Positions 41,286-50,805 of a DNA stretch of 64,000 nt are shown here, piece after piece. The notes beneath the pieces were generated by a model. That model made no database searches. It had not been told where the DNA came from and saw only the letters and a program-made list of their open reading frames with translations. A program made the position numbers and the translations under genes. Position 1 is the first letter of the stretch. Every line of letters begins with the position of its first letter. The DNA comes from DSQK01 sp964550175 (GTDB taxonomy: Archaea; Nanobdellota; Nanobdellia; Woesearchaeales; ARS49), in assembly GCA_964550175.1 (NCBI GenBank), contig CAZJXP010000001.1, positions 434,001 through 498,000 of the forward strand. The letters run 5' to 3'.

Positions 41286-41651
41286 ATGACGAAAAATATC
41301 GCAACAGTGACGAACGAGGCCCTGCAGCAGCACGCGGACAAGGCGAGCGCCAAAATACGCGAAATGCAGCTCCATGGCGCGACGTTTCGAAAGTTGATTG
41401 AAGTTGTCGTGAAAGACGGAGCGGTCTACTCCTCGGGCACGCCGCCATCCCAACTACCCGGCTATTATGGGCGCGCGAATGAGCCCCTCAGCAATACGCC
41501 TGGCGACAAGGTCGTCGGGTACGTCATCCAACTGCAGCAGCAGTCAATAACGCTCAGCCAAGGACTGCTTAAAAGAAACACGCAAGGACCGATACTCCTC
41601 ACGATCGGCGGCTGCGCAGTTTACTCCTTTCGCACCATCTCGCTAGAATGA
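41286..41651 (+). CDS. Hypothetical protein
   Basis: A 121-residue protein, not recognised. The N-terminal third is a basic helix (KASAKIREMQLHGATFRKLI), and the remainder is polar with glutamine-rich sequence (YVIQLQQQSITLSQGLLK). No signal or membrane segment. A TATA-like TTTAATAA lies about 25 nt upstream. The last 31 bp overlap the convergent HAM1-family gene. Confidence 0.6.
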   Translation: MTKNIATVTNEALQQHADKASAKIREMQLHGATFRKLIEVVVKDGAVYSSGTPPSQLPGYYGRANEPLSNTPGDKVVGYVIQLQQQSITLSQGLLKRNTQGPILLTIGGCAVYSFRTISLE

Positions 41652-42217
41652 TAGTTCTGAAGCCAGTCCGCAAACTGACGCCCTGAAGATATGCCCGTCG
41701 ATTTCCTCGCCTTGTATTCTTCCGGAGTCATTTCGGCGTGAGTCTTGGTGGATCCCTCTTGCACGAAAATCAAGCCGAGACGCGACCACAAGTGCGGTTG
41801 CATCACGCCGCGCGGTTCGTTCGCAATCGTGCCATGCACCTGCCCAATGAAGTAGACTGACTGCTGGCCATCCGTGAATCCGAGGCACTCACGGAAATCG
41901 CAGGTGCGTTCACGGCCTTTGACGAGATCTAAAATGCCCGCGATATCGATCGTTTCCAGGGCAAAGTTCACAAAAGCACGCGGAAAGCCATTCCTCGAAT
42001 GAATATAGAATCCCGCATCCAGCACGACAACCGGCGCCTTAATTTGTTGATATGCGTAGGTGAGTTTTGCTTCGGCAATTTCGCGAACATCACTCGATCT
42101 GGGCTCAGGAATATCAAGCGCGTTCTGAACAACTTTGAATTTGGTGTCTTGCAGCGCACGTTCCAAAGAAATGAATTTCCCTTTGTTCGTTGTAGCATAT
42201 GCGATTTCCATGGTCAT
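41621..42217 (-). CDS. HAM1/RdgB-family NTP pyrophosphatase
   Basis: A 198-residue inosine triphosphate pyrophosphatase family protein, which removes ITP/XTP from the nucleotide pool. It starts TMEIAYATTNKGKFISLERAL (the TxNxxK substrate loop) and has VVVLDAGFYIHSRNGFPRAFV, where the family usually has DDSGL and NGxPG, so active-site residues differ somewhat. The ATG at 42217 overlaps the rfcL stop by 4 nt, hence that start. The sequence is divergent, so substrate specificity is uncertain. Confidence 0.83.
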   Translation of the reverse strand: MTMEIAYATTNKGKFISLERALQDTKFKVVQNALDIPEPRSSDVREIAEAKLTYAYQQIKAPVVVLDAGFYIHSRNGFPRAFVNFALETIDIAGILDLVKGRERTCDFRECLGFTDGQQSVYFIGQVHGTIANEPRGVMQPHLWSRLGLIFVQEGSTKTHAEMTPEEYKARKSTGISSGRQFADWLQNYHSSEMVRKE

Positions 42218-43407
42218 TTCCCCAACCACTCGACCTCTTCCGGGTCGAGCTCTGCCTGTTCCGCAAGCGTTTTTGCCGCGGGCGTATTCTGTTTGAACAA
42301 TACTTGAATGAATGGCAATTCTTTGATCATGCGCTTCATCGAGCTGTGCATCAACGGGGCGAGTTTCTCCGCTATCGCTTTGCGCTTCTGGTATTTCATG
42401 TTCGCCTGCCAAATCTTCAGCAACCGCATCGTCTGGGCGTAGCTGACAACGCCCGGATACTTCTGGTCCTTCGCAACGGCAACGCCCGCGCTGAGCAATG
42501 CGTTGACGTACGTCAAGAAGTGCCAGTGCTGTCGTCTTCGAATTCGTCCGCGATAGACGTCCGCCTTTGCCAGCGCATCATACGCACGAGCGAGATCCTT
42601 GGGCTGTGTGTACTCCTTCGGGAGGTTTTCGTCCACCCAAAGAAATGCGCCGTCAAGATCCTCACCGACAGTGTCGAACGCCGCAATCGCGATGGCCGGA
42701 TCCGAATTCTTAAACACTTTCGTGAGCGCGTTGGTCATCGAGTCTTCCTTGTCACGGTCGCCCAGCACGGAAAGACTTTCTTTCGTGATTTGGTTGAACG
42801 ACGCGATGGTCTGCAAATCAGTAATCGCGGCTCGTAAGTCGCCACCGCACCGTCGCGCAAGCGTTTTCAGCACGCTTTCGTCATACGTTATCTTTTCTCG
42901 GTCGCACATCGCTTTGAGAATCGCGGTTATCGCAAGATAGTCGTACGCCGGAAACTCAATCATCACGGACTTCGTACGGACGGAAGATAGTTTCGATTCC
43001 CACGGGTCATTTGCGGTGAGCACAATCGGGAACTTTGTGTCCGCTATCAACGACGCGATTGCTGTCGCGCCACCCCGGTCGTTGTTGCCCGCAAGCCCGT
43101 CAGCTTCGTCAACCAGAATGACCTTGCTCTTCGAGAACAGACTCATCTGCTGCGACGCGACCCCTAAACGACTCTGGATGCCGTCCGCATTGCGCACATC
43201 CGATGCATTCAGCTCAAGGATTTCCAGTCCAAGCTCCTCCGCAAGCGCGTACACGGCCGACGTTTTTCCTGTGCCTGAAGGACCGTACAAAAAGGCCGCC
43301 TTCTTCTTCTGCTTCTTGAACGTAGAAAGGAAGTCTCGCAACTGAACAAGCCCCGGCTGCAGAATATCCTTTGAAGCCACGCTCTTGGCCGTCCACTGAG
43401 TCCCCAT
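42214..43407 (-). CDS. rfcL: Replication factor C large subunit
   Basis: RfcL, 397 residues, the large clamp-loader subunit that opens PCNA at primer junctions with RfcS. Walker A is GPSGTGKT at 42-49, Walker B VDEAD, sensor TAND, and the AAA+ lid and collar domains follow. The N terminus WTAKSVASKDILQPGLVQLRDFL is typical. It is shorter than many RfcL proteins and lacks an evident C-terminal PIP-box tail. It is coupled to the HAM1 gene by ATGA overlap. Confidence 0.93.
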   Translation of the reverse strand: MGTQWTAKSVASKDILQPGLVQLRDFLSTFKKQKKKAAFLYGPSGTGKTSAVYALAEELGLEILELNASDVRNADGIQSRLGVASQQMSLFSKSKVILVDEADGLAGNNDRGGATAIASLIADTKFPIVLTANDPWESKLSSVRTKSVMIEFPAYDYLAITAILKAMCDREKITYDESVLKTLARRCGGDLRAAITDLQTIASFNQITKESLSVLGDRDKEDSMTNALTKVFKNSDPAIAIAAFDTVGEDLDGAFLWVDENLPKEYTQPKDLARAYDALAKADVYRGRIRRRQHWHFLTYVNALLSAGVAVAKDQKYPGVVSYAQTMRLLKIWQANMKYQKRKAIAEKLAPLMHSSMKRMIKELPFIQVLFKQNTPAAKTLAEQAELDPEEVEWLGK

Positions 43408-43461
43408 ACGTTTCCCTCATCGACCGCCCTATTTATGCTTTATTGGGCTCTAGGAGCAAAC

Positions 43462-43469
43462 TTTTTAAA
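43462..43469 (+). promoter_or_regulatory. TATA box of the hypothetical-valS operon
   Basis: TTTTTAAA, 24 nt upstream of the ATG at 43493, predicts a nearly leaderless transcript. Confidence 0.6.
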
Positions 43470-43492
43470 CACGGCAACAGCCTCCTTTCCTT

Positions 43493-43885
43493 ATGAAAAC
43501 CGTCGATGTTGTGCTCAAACGCGTTGAAATCACGAATTTTGACGCACGGACCGGAAGCGTCGAGTTCCGGCTCATCATCAACGACGGCAAAGACAAGGCA
43601 ATCCAGCGCAGCGAAGTGATCGACAGCGCGGAAGAACTGGCGCACGAGCTGTTCCAGGAGACGCGCAAGAAAGTCAAGGAACTCCACCGCAACGCGAGCC
43701 TTGACGACGGCCCATTGGAAGGATTGACCATGGTGCGCATCCAGGGGGATGAAGAAGTCCTTATCGAACGACTGAGCAAATTCTTCGCAAGCGTGAAAGA
43801 GAAGATGCGCAACGGCAAAATGAAGAAGCTGAGCTATTACGACATGGAGCGCCAAGTGAAAGGGCTCACGACGGACCTCACATGA
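43493..43885 (+). CDS. Hypothetical protein coupled to valS
   Basis: A 130-residue protein, not recognised. N-terminal beta strands (VVLKRVEITNFDARTGSVEF) and two helices, with KELHRNASL and a C-terminal basic helix KMRNGKMKKLSYYDMERQVK. No metal or membrane motif. It overlaps valS by 4 nt (ATGA), so it is made with ValRS. Confidence 0.7.
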   Translation: MKTVDVVLKRVEITNFDARTGSVEFRLIINDGKDKAIQRSEVIDSAEELAHELFQETRKKVKELHRNASLDDGPLEGLTMVRIQGDEEVLIERLSKFFASVKEKMRNGKMKKLSYYDMERQVKGLTTDLT

Positions 43886-46284
43886 ATGATTACGACCCGA
43901 AGGAAGCGGAGCCGCGCTGGGTAGCATTCTGGGAAAAGCACAAGATATTCGCGTTCAATCCTGACAAGAAAGGGGCCGTGTTCAGCATCGACACTCCTCC
44001 GCCGACGGTCTCGGGAAAGATGCACATCGGCCACGCGTTCAGCTACAGCCAACAGGATATCATCGCTCGTTATCAGCGCCTGAAGGGCAAAAACGTCTTC
44101 TTCCCGTTCGGAACTGACGACAACGGACTGCCGACGGAACGCCTCGTCGAAAAGATGAAAGGGGTCAAAGGCAGCCGCATGGAACGCCAGGCGTTCATCA
44201 AGCTTTGCCAAGAAACCCTGAAAGAACTTCTTCCTGATTTTATTTACAGCTGGAAGCGCATCGGGATGAGCTGTGATTTCCATTACACGTACAGCACGAT
44301 CAACGACCATTCGCGAAAAGTCTCGCAATGGAGCTTCCTTGATCTGCACAAGAAAGGCCGAGCCTACCGAAAAGAAGCTCCGTCACTCTGGTGCCCGCAG
44401 TGCGGAACGGCCATCTCGCAAATGGAATGCGAAGAATCCGAAAAAGCAAGCACGTTCAACGACATCGTCTTCAAGGTTGATGGAAAGGATGTCGTCATCG
44501 CGACGACCCGGCCGGAACTCCTTCCGGCATGCGTCGCGGTGTTCGCGCATCCGTCTGACGATCGTTACAAGAAGCTCATCGGCAAAACGGCAAAAGTCCC
44601 GCTGTTCGATATTACGGTTCCCATCAAGACCGACGAGCGCGTCGACCCGGCAAAGGGAACGGGCATCGTCATGTGCTGCACGTTCGGCGACCAGAACGAC
44701 ATTGCCTGGTATCTCGCGTACAACCTTCCGCTCAAACAAGCCATCGGGCACAACGGAAAAATGACCGCGTTAGCGGGTGCGTACGAAGGCAAAACCATCC
44801 ATGACTCCCGAAAGGCCATCATTGAAGACTTGAAAACCGCAGGGTTGCTTGTGTCACAAAAACCCATCACGCACGCGGTCAAGGTGCACGAACGCTGCCA
44901 GACCGAGATTGAAATCGTCAACAGCAAGCAGTGGTTCATCAAGTATCTTGAGCTGCGCGACACCATGCTCGATTGGGCGAACGAGCTCACGTGGCATCCT
45001 TCGTTCATGAAGCATCGCTATGACAACTGGGTCAAAGGCTTGCAGTGGGACTGGCTCATCTCCCGACAACGATTCTTCGGCGTTCCATTCCCGGTCTGGT
45101 ACTGCGCGGATTGCCACCACGAAATCCTGGCGGAAGAAAAACAGCTTCCTGTTGACCCACTGAAGGATAACGCGCCGGTCTCGGCTTGCCCGAAATGCAA
45201 ATCCAAGAACATCGTTGGCGAGAAAGACGTGCTCGACACGTGGTTTACAAGCAGCATGACGCCGCAAATCGCGACGCAACTCCTTCCGGAAGCCGCGCAA
45301 AAGCGCGCGTTCCCGATGTCCTTGCGTCCGCAAGCGCACGAAATCATTTCCTTCTGGCTGTTCAACACGATGGTCAAAAGCCGCCTGCATTACGGCGTGA
45401 ACCCCTGGAAGGACACAACCTTATCTGGACTCGTCATGGACCCGCAAGGCGAAAAGATGAGCAAAAGCAAAGGCAACACGATCGAACCGCACGTGCTGCT
45501 CGAAAAATACTCAGGCGACGCGATGCGCTTCTGGGCGGGCAGCGCTAAGTTAGGAGAAGACGTCGCATTCCAAGAAAAGGAACTTATCACCGGAAAGAAA
45601 TTCGTCACAAAATTATGGAATGCGGTCAAGTTCCTTGCCGTTCATCTTGAAACATTCACGCCGGAAAAGGCAAAGCCCGCGACGCTCCCGATGGACAAAT
45701 GGATCCTTGACAAGCTCGCAAAGTGCGTGGAAGAATCAACCGCGTCAATGGACGAGTACGCGTATTCGCAAGCTCGCGCAAGCTTGATGCAATTCTTCTG
45801 GCATGATTTCTGCGACAACTATCTCGAACTCTGCAAGAGCCGATTATACGACCCGAAGACGCTTGAGGACAAGTCATCGGCGCAATCAACACTTTACACC
45901 TGTCTCTGGACATTCTTGCGCATGGTTTCCATATTTACCCCCTTTATCACGGAAGAACTGTTTGAGCAACAGTTCAAGCGCTGGCACGCCATCCCGAGCA
46001 TCCATCTCGCTGATTGGCCGGCCGCGATGAAGCGCGACCCCGAAGCCGAGCACATCGGCGACATCATCATCGACATTCTCATGCAGGTTCGCAAAGTCAA
46101 GTCAGAACAGAAAATATCGATGAAAGTCCCCATCAAGAAACTCACCATCACCTCGCCGTTGGCATCGAATACGTTTATCGACGCGGCGATTCAAGACTTG
46201 AAAACGACGGTAGTTGCGGAATCAGTCACGCTCGAGAAAGCGAAAGACGGCGTTCAGGACGCGAGCATCAACGCGCTGTTCTAA
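43882..46284 (+). CDS. valS: Valyl-tRNA synthetase
   Basis: ValRS, 800 residues, class I. HIGH motif at 48-51, KMSKS motif in EKMSKSKGNTIEP, a long CP1 editing domain (about 180-370) and a zinc-binding region with CPQCG and CPKC pairs. The C-terminal anticodon-binding helical domain follows (EELFEQQFKRWH). Charging of tRNA-Val with editing of Thr is expected. It overlaps the upstream hypothetical gene by 4 nt and the convergent PUA gene by 4 nt. Confidence 0.96.
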   Translation: MNDYDPKEAEPRWVAFWEKHKIFAFNPDKKGAVFSIDTPPPTVSGKMHIGHAFSYSQQDIIARYQRLKGKNVFFPFGTDDNGLPTERLVEKMKGVKGSRMERQAFIKLCQETLKELLPDFIYSWKRIGMSCDFHYTYSTINDHSRKVSQWSFLDLHKKGRAYRKEAPSLWCPQCGTAISQMECEESEKASTFNDIVFKVDGKDVVIATTRPELLPACVAVFAHPSDDRYKKLIGKTAKVPLFDITVPIKTDERVDPAKGTGIVMCCTFGDQNDIAWYLAYNLPLKQAIGHNGKMTALAGAYEGKTIHDSRKAIIEDLKTAGLLVSQKPITHAVKVHERCQTEIEIVNSKQWFIKYLELRDTMLDWANELTWHPSFMKHRYDNWVKGLQWDWLISRQRFFGVPFPVWYCADCHHEILAEEKQLPVDPLKDNAPVSACPKCKSKNIVGEKDVLDTWFTSSMTPQIATQLLPEAAQKRAFPMSLRPQAHEIISFWLFNTMVKSRLHYGVNPWKDTTLSGLVMDPQGEKMSKSKGNTIEPHVLLEKYSGDAMRFWAGSAKLGEDVAFQEKELITGKKFVTKLWNAVKFLAVHLETFTPEKAKPATLPMDKWILDKLAKCVEESTASMDEYAYSQARASLMQFFWHDFCDNYLELCKSRLYDPKTLEDKSSAQSTLYTCLWTFLRMVSIFTPFITEELFEQQFKRWHAIPSIHLADWPAAMKRDPEAEHIGDIIIDILMQVRKVKSEQKISMKVPIKKLTITSPLASNTFIDAAIQDLKTTVVAESVTLEKAKDGVQDASINALF

Positions 46285-46778
46285 TGTTGCGGAGTCGCAT
46301 CAATCCGCACTTTTTTCGGATGCTTTCTTTCTCGGCGCAAGAAATCCCCGACATCAAAGAAATTCTTGACAATGCTCTTTGCGTCCTTCAAATCTCCCTC
46401 AACTTTGCCGACGCCGATGACATCGTTCTTGCACTTGACGAGCACCCAACGCCCTGCAGCAATGCCAGGAGATGCCTTGACGATGCCGGGCTGCAGCACG
46501 TCCTTGCCGCAGATGAACATCCACGCCGTGCGCTCGTTCACTTCAACTACTGGAGCGTCCGACTTAGCAAGCAAATCAAGAAGCGCGATACCCGGCACAA
46601 GATAATCATTCTGCTGACGGCCAAGATATGCGCCGACAAAAATCGGCTTCCGTGGCAAATCCTTGCCCAACGCCAAAAGTTTCGGCGGAACGAGGAACCA
46701 TTCCGTCCTCAACTGGTAAATATGATGCTCATCCAATAGCTGCTGCTGCGTGAACTGCGCAATGAATTCGAGAATCAT
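46281..46778 (-). CDS. PUA-domain protein (NIP7-like)
   Basis: A 165-residue protein. The N-terminal alpha-beta domain (about 1-80) includes RTEWFLVPPKLLALGKDL, and the C-terminal PUA domain (about 85-155) has TAWMFICGKDVLQPGIV and VKCKNDVIGVGKVEGD, typical of RNA-binding PUA folds. The layout fits the archaeal NIP7 family, implicated in ribosome assembly. It is coupled to the methyltransferase gene upstream by an ATGA overlap. Confidence 0.85.
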   Translation of the reverse strand: MILEFIAQFTQQQLLDEHHIYQLRTEWFLVPPKLLALGKDLPRKPIFVGAYLGRQQNDYLVPGIALLDLLAKSDAPVVEVNERTAWMFICGKDVLQPGIVKASPGIAAGRWVLVKCKNDVIGVGKVEGDLKDAKSIVKNFFDVGDFLRRERKHPKKVRIDATPQH

Positions 46779-47647
46779 CGTTTCACCAGCTTTGCGATAA
46801 AGAAACCCTCGGTCACGCCAGGCCAGAATCGTCGCGTCTTCGCGATATCCCGGTGAAGCTCCTTGCCGAACGCCTTCGTAAGGCCAGAAACACCAACAGT
46901 GAGCCCGGTGTCAACGCACATCACGGGAAGCGTCTTCAACGCCCAATCGATAATGAACTCGTTCTCCTCAGGCTCAAGAGAACAGGTCGAGTACACCAGC
47001 GTACCGCCCTTCTTGAGCATTAAAATGGCCGCGCGAATCAGCCCTTGCTGCGTCGCCATGTTGCGCGAAAATTCCTTAACGTAATGCTTCTCGAACCAGT
47101 CCTTATCCTGCGCATAGTTGCCCATGCAGGGAGCGTCCAATAAAATCTTATCAAATGACAAGCCCCAATCCACCGTCAATACGGCGTCGGTGTTGTACAC
47201 GATTGTGTTGGTAACTCCCAAGCGTTCAAGATTCGCTTTGAGCCCGCGGATTCTCAGGTTGCTTTTCTCCACGGCAACAAGCTCGCCTTGGTTGTTCATG
47301 TACTGCGCCAATTGCGAGGTTTTCACGCCCGGCGCGGCCGCCATGTCCAGCACACGTTCGCCGGGCTTCGGAGCAAGCACTTCAACAGGCAATTGCGCGA
47401 CGGATGACTGCGGCGTCAAAAATCCCGCAAGATACTCAAACGATGCGCCGATGGAGAACGGGGCAGATTCGACCCAGTAGCCATGGTGCGTGAACGGAAT
47501 TTTTTCCAGCACGACTTTTCGTGCAAGCAATCTCTTGATTAACTCGGCTTCGTCAACGCGCAACGTGTTCACGCGGATGCTCTGCTTCAACACCGTCGGC
47601 GTGATCGTGTGCTTCAACTGATGATAGCGCGACTCGAAGACGTTCAT
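46775..47647 (-). CDS. NSUN/RsmB-type RNA m5C methyltransferase
   Basis: A 290-residue SAM-dependent RNA cytosine C5 methyltransferase. The motif I/SAM loop is VLDMAAAPGVKTSQLA, catalytic cysteines are in DAPCMGN (motif IV) and STCSLEPEENE (motif VI). It lacks the long PUA or NusB extension, so it is the short archaeal type acting on tRNA or rRNA. The ATG at 47647 gives an ATGA overlap with cysS; a further ATG 12 nt upstream is possible. It is coupled to the PUA gene, a sensible RNA-maturation pair. Confidence 0.93.
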   Translation of the reverse strand: MNVFESRYHQLKHTITPTVLKQSIRVNTLRVDEAELIKRLLARKVVLEKIPFTHHGYWVESAPFSIGASFEYLAGFLTPQSSVAQLPVEVLAPKPGERVLDMAAAPGVKTSQLAQYMNNQGELVAVEKSNLRIRGLKANLERLGVTNTIVYNTDAVLTVDWGLSFDKILLDAPCMGNYAQDKDWFEKHYVKEFSRNMATQQGLIRAAILMLKKGGTLVYSTCSLEPEENEFIIDWALKTLPVMCVDTGLTVGVSGLTKAFGKELHRDIAKTRRFWPGVTEGFFIAKLVKR

Positions 47648-49041
47648 TTGCGCTGCCACCGCTGGCCGTCGGCAGAATCCTGAACGATGATTCCTTCTTC
47701 GAGCAAACGCTTTCTTAATTCGTCCGAACGCGCGAAATCCTTTGCCTTTCGGGCCTTTGCGCGCTCGTCTAACAGGTTTTTCAGGTGCGGCTCGAGCGGA
47801 ACCGATTGTTCGGCTGCGACTTCGGCGATGCCGAGACCAAGGACACGGTCAAAATCCTCAAGCAACTGCAATCGCTCATGCGAGCCAAGCGTTTCGTCCT
47901 TCGCGACGGCCCAGACGACGCTCAGCGCAATCGGCATGTTGAGGTCGTCGTTGATTGCAGCCAAGAACTCGTTCTTGTGACGGTCAAAGGACGCGCTTGA
48001 TTTGGTCGTGTGATGCGCACGGAGTTCGCGAACCTTGTCCTTGAGGTTTTTCCAGGCATTCTTCGCGCCGTCAAGCGCTTCCCAGGAAAAATTAAGCTTG
48101 CTCCGATAATGGGCGCCGAGCATAAAATAGCGATAGTCAAGCGAATGATATCCCTTGTCAAGAAGCGTCTGCAAAGTGAGGAAATCCCCTGCACTTTTTG
48201 ACATCTTTCCCTTGGCATCGATGATGAATTCTCCGTGCATCCAGACATTCACCCATTTCTTGCCGATGACGGCTTCCGTTTGCGCGATCTCGTTGGTGTG
48301 GTGCACTTGAATATGGTCGATGCCGCCGCAATGGATGTCAAAATGGTCACCAAGGTGCGCCATACTCATCGCACTGCACTCAATGTGCCAACCCGGAAAC
48401 CCGATGCCCCACGGACTGGCCCATTCCATCTGACGCTTCTGGTCTTTCGGCGAAAACTTCCACAACGCAAAGTCCGTCGGATTGTGTTTTCCTTCTGACA
48501 ATTCAACTCGCGCGCCGGCTTTGAGCCCTTCGATGTCCAACTTGGCCATCTTACCATAGTCTTTGAACTTGCTCGTATCGTAATAGACGCCATCGCCGGG
48601 GATAATGTAGGTAAATCCCTTTTCTTCCAGCTTTTTGACAAGGTTAATCTGATCTTGAATATGATCCGTTGCCTTGCACCAGACGTTCGGCGGAAGAATG
48701 TGCAACAATTCGAGATCTTTTTTGAACGCAGTTGTGTAAAATTCGGCAAGCTGCCAGGCGGACTTGCCCTCACGGCGAGAGGCTATTTCCATTTTCTCTT
48801 CCCCAGTGTCCGCGTCGGACGTGAGGTGCCCGACATCGGTGATGTTCATCACGTGCTGAACACGCAAACCCGTGTAGAGCATAACTCGTTTCAGAATGTC
48901 CTCGAACAAGTAGGTTCGTAAATTGCCGATGTGCGCAAAATGGTACACGGTCGGACCGCAAGTGTAAAGCGTAACGAATCCGGGCGTAATGGGCTTGAAG
49001 AGCTCCTTCTTGCGGGAAAGCGTGTTGAACAGCGAAAGCAT
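47644..49041 (-). CDS. cysS: Cysteinyl-tRNA synthetase
   Basis: CysRS, 465 residues, class I. HIGN signature at 37-40 (HIGN of YHFAHIGNLRTY), zinc ligands C28 in TLYTCGPTVY, C-x-E in WHIECSAM, HCGGIDH, and KMSKS in GKMSKSAGD. The C-terminal helical anticodon domain follows. Direct charging of tRNA-Cys is implied, so the Sep-tRNA pathway is not required. A small gap of 30 nt separates it from the ABC permease, upstream on the same strand. Confidence 0.96.
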   Translation of the reverse strand: MLSLFNTLSRKKELFKPITPGFVTLYTCGPTVYHFAHIGNLRTYLFEDILKRVMLYTGLRVQHVMNITDVGHLTSDADTGEEKMEIASRREGKSAWQLAEFYTTAFKKDLELLHILPPNVWCKATDHIQDQINLVKKLEEKGFTYIIPGDGVYYDTSKFKDYGKMAKLDIEGLKAGARVELSEGKHNPTDFALWKFSPKDQKRQMEWASPWGIGFPGWHIECSAMSMAHLGDHFDIHCGGIDHIQVHHTNEIAQTEAVIGKKWVNVWMHGEFIIDAKGKMSKSAGDFLTLQTLLDKGYHSLDYRYFMLGAHYRSKLNFSWEALDGAKNAWKNLKDKVRELRAHHTTKSSASFDRHKNEFLAAINDDLNMPIALSVVWAVAKDETLGSHERLQLLEDFDRVLGLGIAEVAAEQSVPLEPHLKNLLDERAKARKAKDFARSDELRKRLLEEGIIVQDSADGQRWQRK

Positions 49042-49071
49042 AGATAATGCTCAGAACAGGCGTTTAAAAAC

Positions 49072-50805
49072 CTAACGTCGAAGGACGCGCGACACGATGG
49101 CCTCAAGCGTCAAGTCTTTAACATGCTTTGATGCGCCGATGACTCCGGCAGCCAGCACGAAAACCCATACCAGGAGCGCTCCCACATCAAGAAGATTGCT
49201 TCCCCAGCTGCCAAACAGCATCGATGTGCGCACGATAGCGCCGCCGATGACTGCGGGGTTAATCTTCGCAATGATTGCTATCCCTTGCGGCAACACATCA
49301 AGCGGAATAATGAAATCCGATAGGAACAACAGAATGACACCAAAAATTATTGAGACCAACACTGCCGTAAGCTCGCGGCGAACCAGCAAGCCGACAATCA
49401 TCCCCATTAAGATGAACACGGCGGAAACGACGATTAATGCAATGAGTGCCAACGGCGCGCCAATCCAAGAGCCAAGGAAGAACGTGACAACAAGGGTCAT
49501 GAGCGCGCTTTGCACGGCTAATACGACAAGCGACGCAAGGAAATATGCTTGGAGCGGGACCATTGCACTGATGGGAGCCAGCAGCGCACGCAACGCGGCC
49601 GGCGAGGAGCGTTCCGTCAACATGAGTATCGGAGGGATCAACAATCCTGTGAACAAGAGCACAATGACCATCAACAAGGGAAACGCATAGTTTCGGTAAT
49701 TCGCGTCTGACGTGACGGGCACAATCGTCGTTTTCACCGGCGACGTTATCGCTTCCGGATCGGTGATCGTGACGCTATCCAACGCGAGCTGAATGGCATT
49801 GAATGCCTTCTGAATCTCGGCAATCGTGATTAATGACGCATCAAGTCGCGCTTTCACCGAGGTCAAACTTGACTCAATAGTGCCTTGCAGCGTGGCAACT
49901 TCATCGATGCTTGCCTTTGTTGCCGTAAGTCCGGCAAGCACCTCATTCAAACGCGTCGTTAAATTCAGCGTGTTCAAATCAGCTCGAGACGCATTGACCT
50001 CATCAACGACATCATCGACAAGCTGTGATGCATTCAACACCTGCGACCGCAACGCGGTTTTTGACGTGTTGCTCAATGTACTCGCGTTGATCGCGGCATC
50101 GACAGCTTCGAGCTGGTCAAACAAGCTTGAGGTGAGCACGAGCGTGCGGTTCATCAAACCGGCCGTCTCCTGGTCATAAGATATGCCGGCGAGATTTGCG
50201 TCTTCAGCGGCCGTGAGATCAAGCGTCGCATTCGGGGACGCGATGGAATCCGACAGTTGAACAAGCGTGTTTCCCGCGCCATTCACTTGCGTCGTGAGCG
50301 AAACAACTGAGTCTTTCCTCAAATCAACCGTGTCACGGATCTTCTGCAGCGCGTCAACAAGCGACTTTGCGAGCTGGTTGCCAACATCAGATGAGCGCAA
50401 GCCGACATTCGCGTTCACGCTGTCAAGCACGGAAGAAAGCAAGGTGATTCTCGACGGGTCGACATGAAGCCGCATGACATTCGACGCGCCAACGACAAAC
50501 GTTCCGACAAACGCGAGGCACGCGTGCTGTGCGCCTTCCTTGACGGCGGCGATGCACGAAGCCTCATCCTCATATTGGTGAACGGTTACGCTGTTTTGCT
50601 GCAACTTCGCAATAATCGATTCGGTGAGATCGGTACTTGTTGATGCCCAGACGCCAACTTTCACTCGTTGGACATTTGTCGCATCAAACGCGAATCCCGC
50701 CAAAAATAGGAGCAACAATGGAATGACCAAGGAAACAACAAGCGTCGCGCGTGACCGGAATAACATACGAAGGTGATGCTTGACCAAAAGCGTGACCGAG
50801 CTCAT
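49072..50805 (-). CDS. ABC-2 type exporter permease with large extracellular domain
   Basis: A 577-residue permease. TM1 lies at about 18-40, then a very long outside domain (about 40-350) rich in Asn/Ser/Thr/Leu with coiled-coil and helix character (DTVDLRKDSVVSLTTQVNGA), then five or six membrane helices at about 370-560. This architecture resembles ABC-2/YhgE-type exporters, which move lipids, drugs or peptides. Its ATP-binding subunit is the upstream gene, overlapping by 4 nt. Substrate unknown. Confidence 0.87.
   Translation of the reverse strand: MSSVTLLVKHHLRMLFRSRATLVVSLVIPLLLLFLAGFAFDATNVQRVKVGVWASTSTDLTESIIAKLQQNSVTVHQYEDEASCIAAVKEGAQHACLAFVGTFVVGASNVMRLHVDPSRITLLSSVLDSVNANVGLRSSDVGNQLAKSLVDALQKIRDTVDLRKDSVVSLTTQVNGAGNTLVQLSDSIASPNATLDLTAAEDANLAGISYDQETAGLMNRTLVLTSSLFDQLEAVDAAINASTLSNTSKTALRSQVLNASQLVDDVVDEVNASRADLNTLNLTTRLNEVLAGLTATKASIDEVATLQGTIESSLTSVKARLDASLITIAEIQKAFNAIQLALDSVTITDPEAITSPVKTTIVPVTSDANYRNYAFPLLMVIVLLFTGLLIPPILMLTERSSPAALRALLAPISAMVPLQAYFLASLVVLAVQSALMTLVVTFFLGSWIGAPLALIALIVVSAVFILMGMIVGLLVRRELTAVLVSIIFGVILLFLSDFIIPLDVLPQGIAIIAKINPAVIGGAIVRTSMLFGSWGSNLLDVGALLVWVFVLAAGVIGASKHVKDLTLEAIVSRVLRR

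Noticed and set aside
46014..46739. 241-codon plus-strand frame after valS
   Set aside because: It overlaps the 3' end of valS in another frame and lies antisense to the PUA-domain gene, which has clear homologous motifs.
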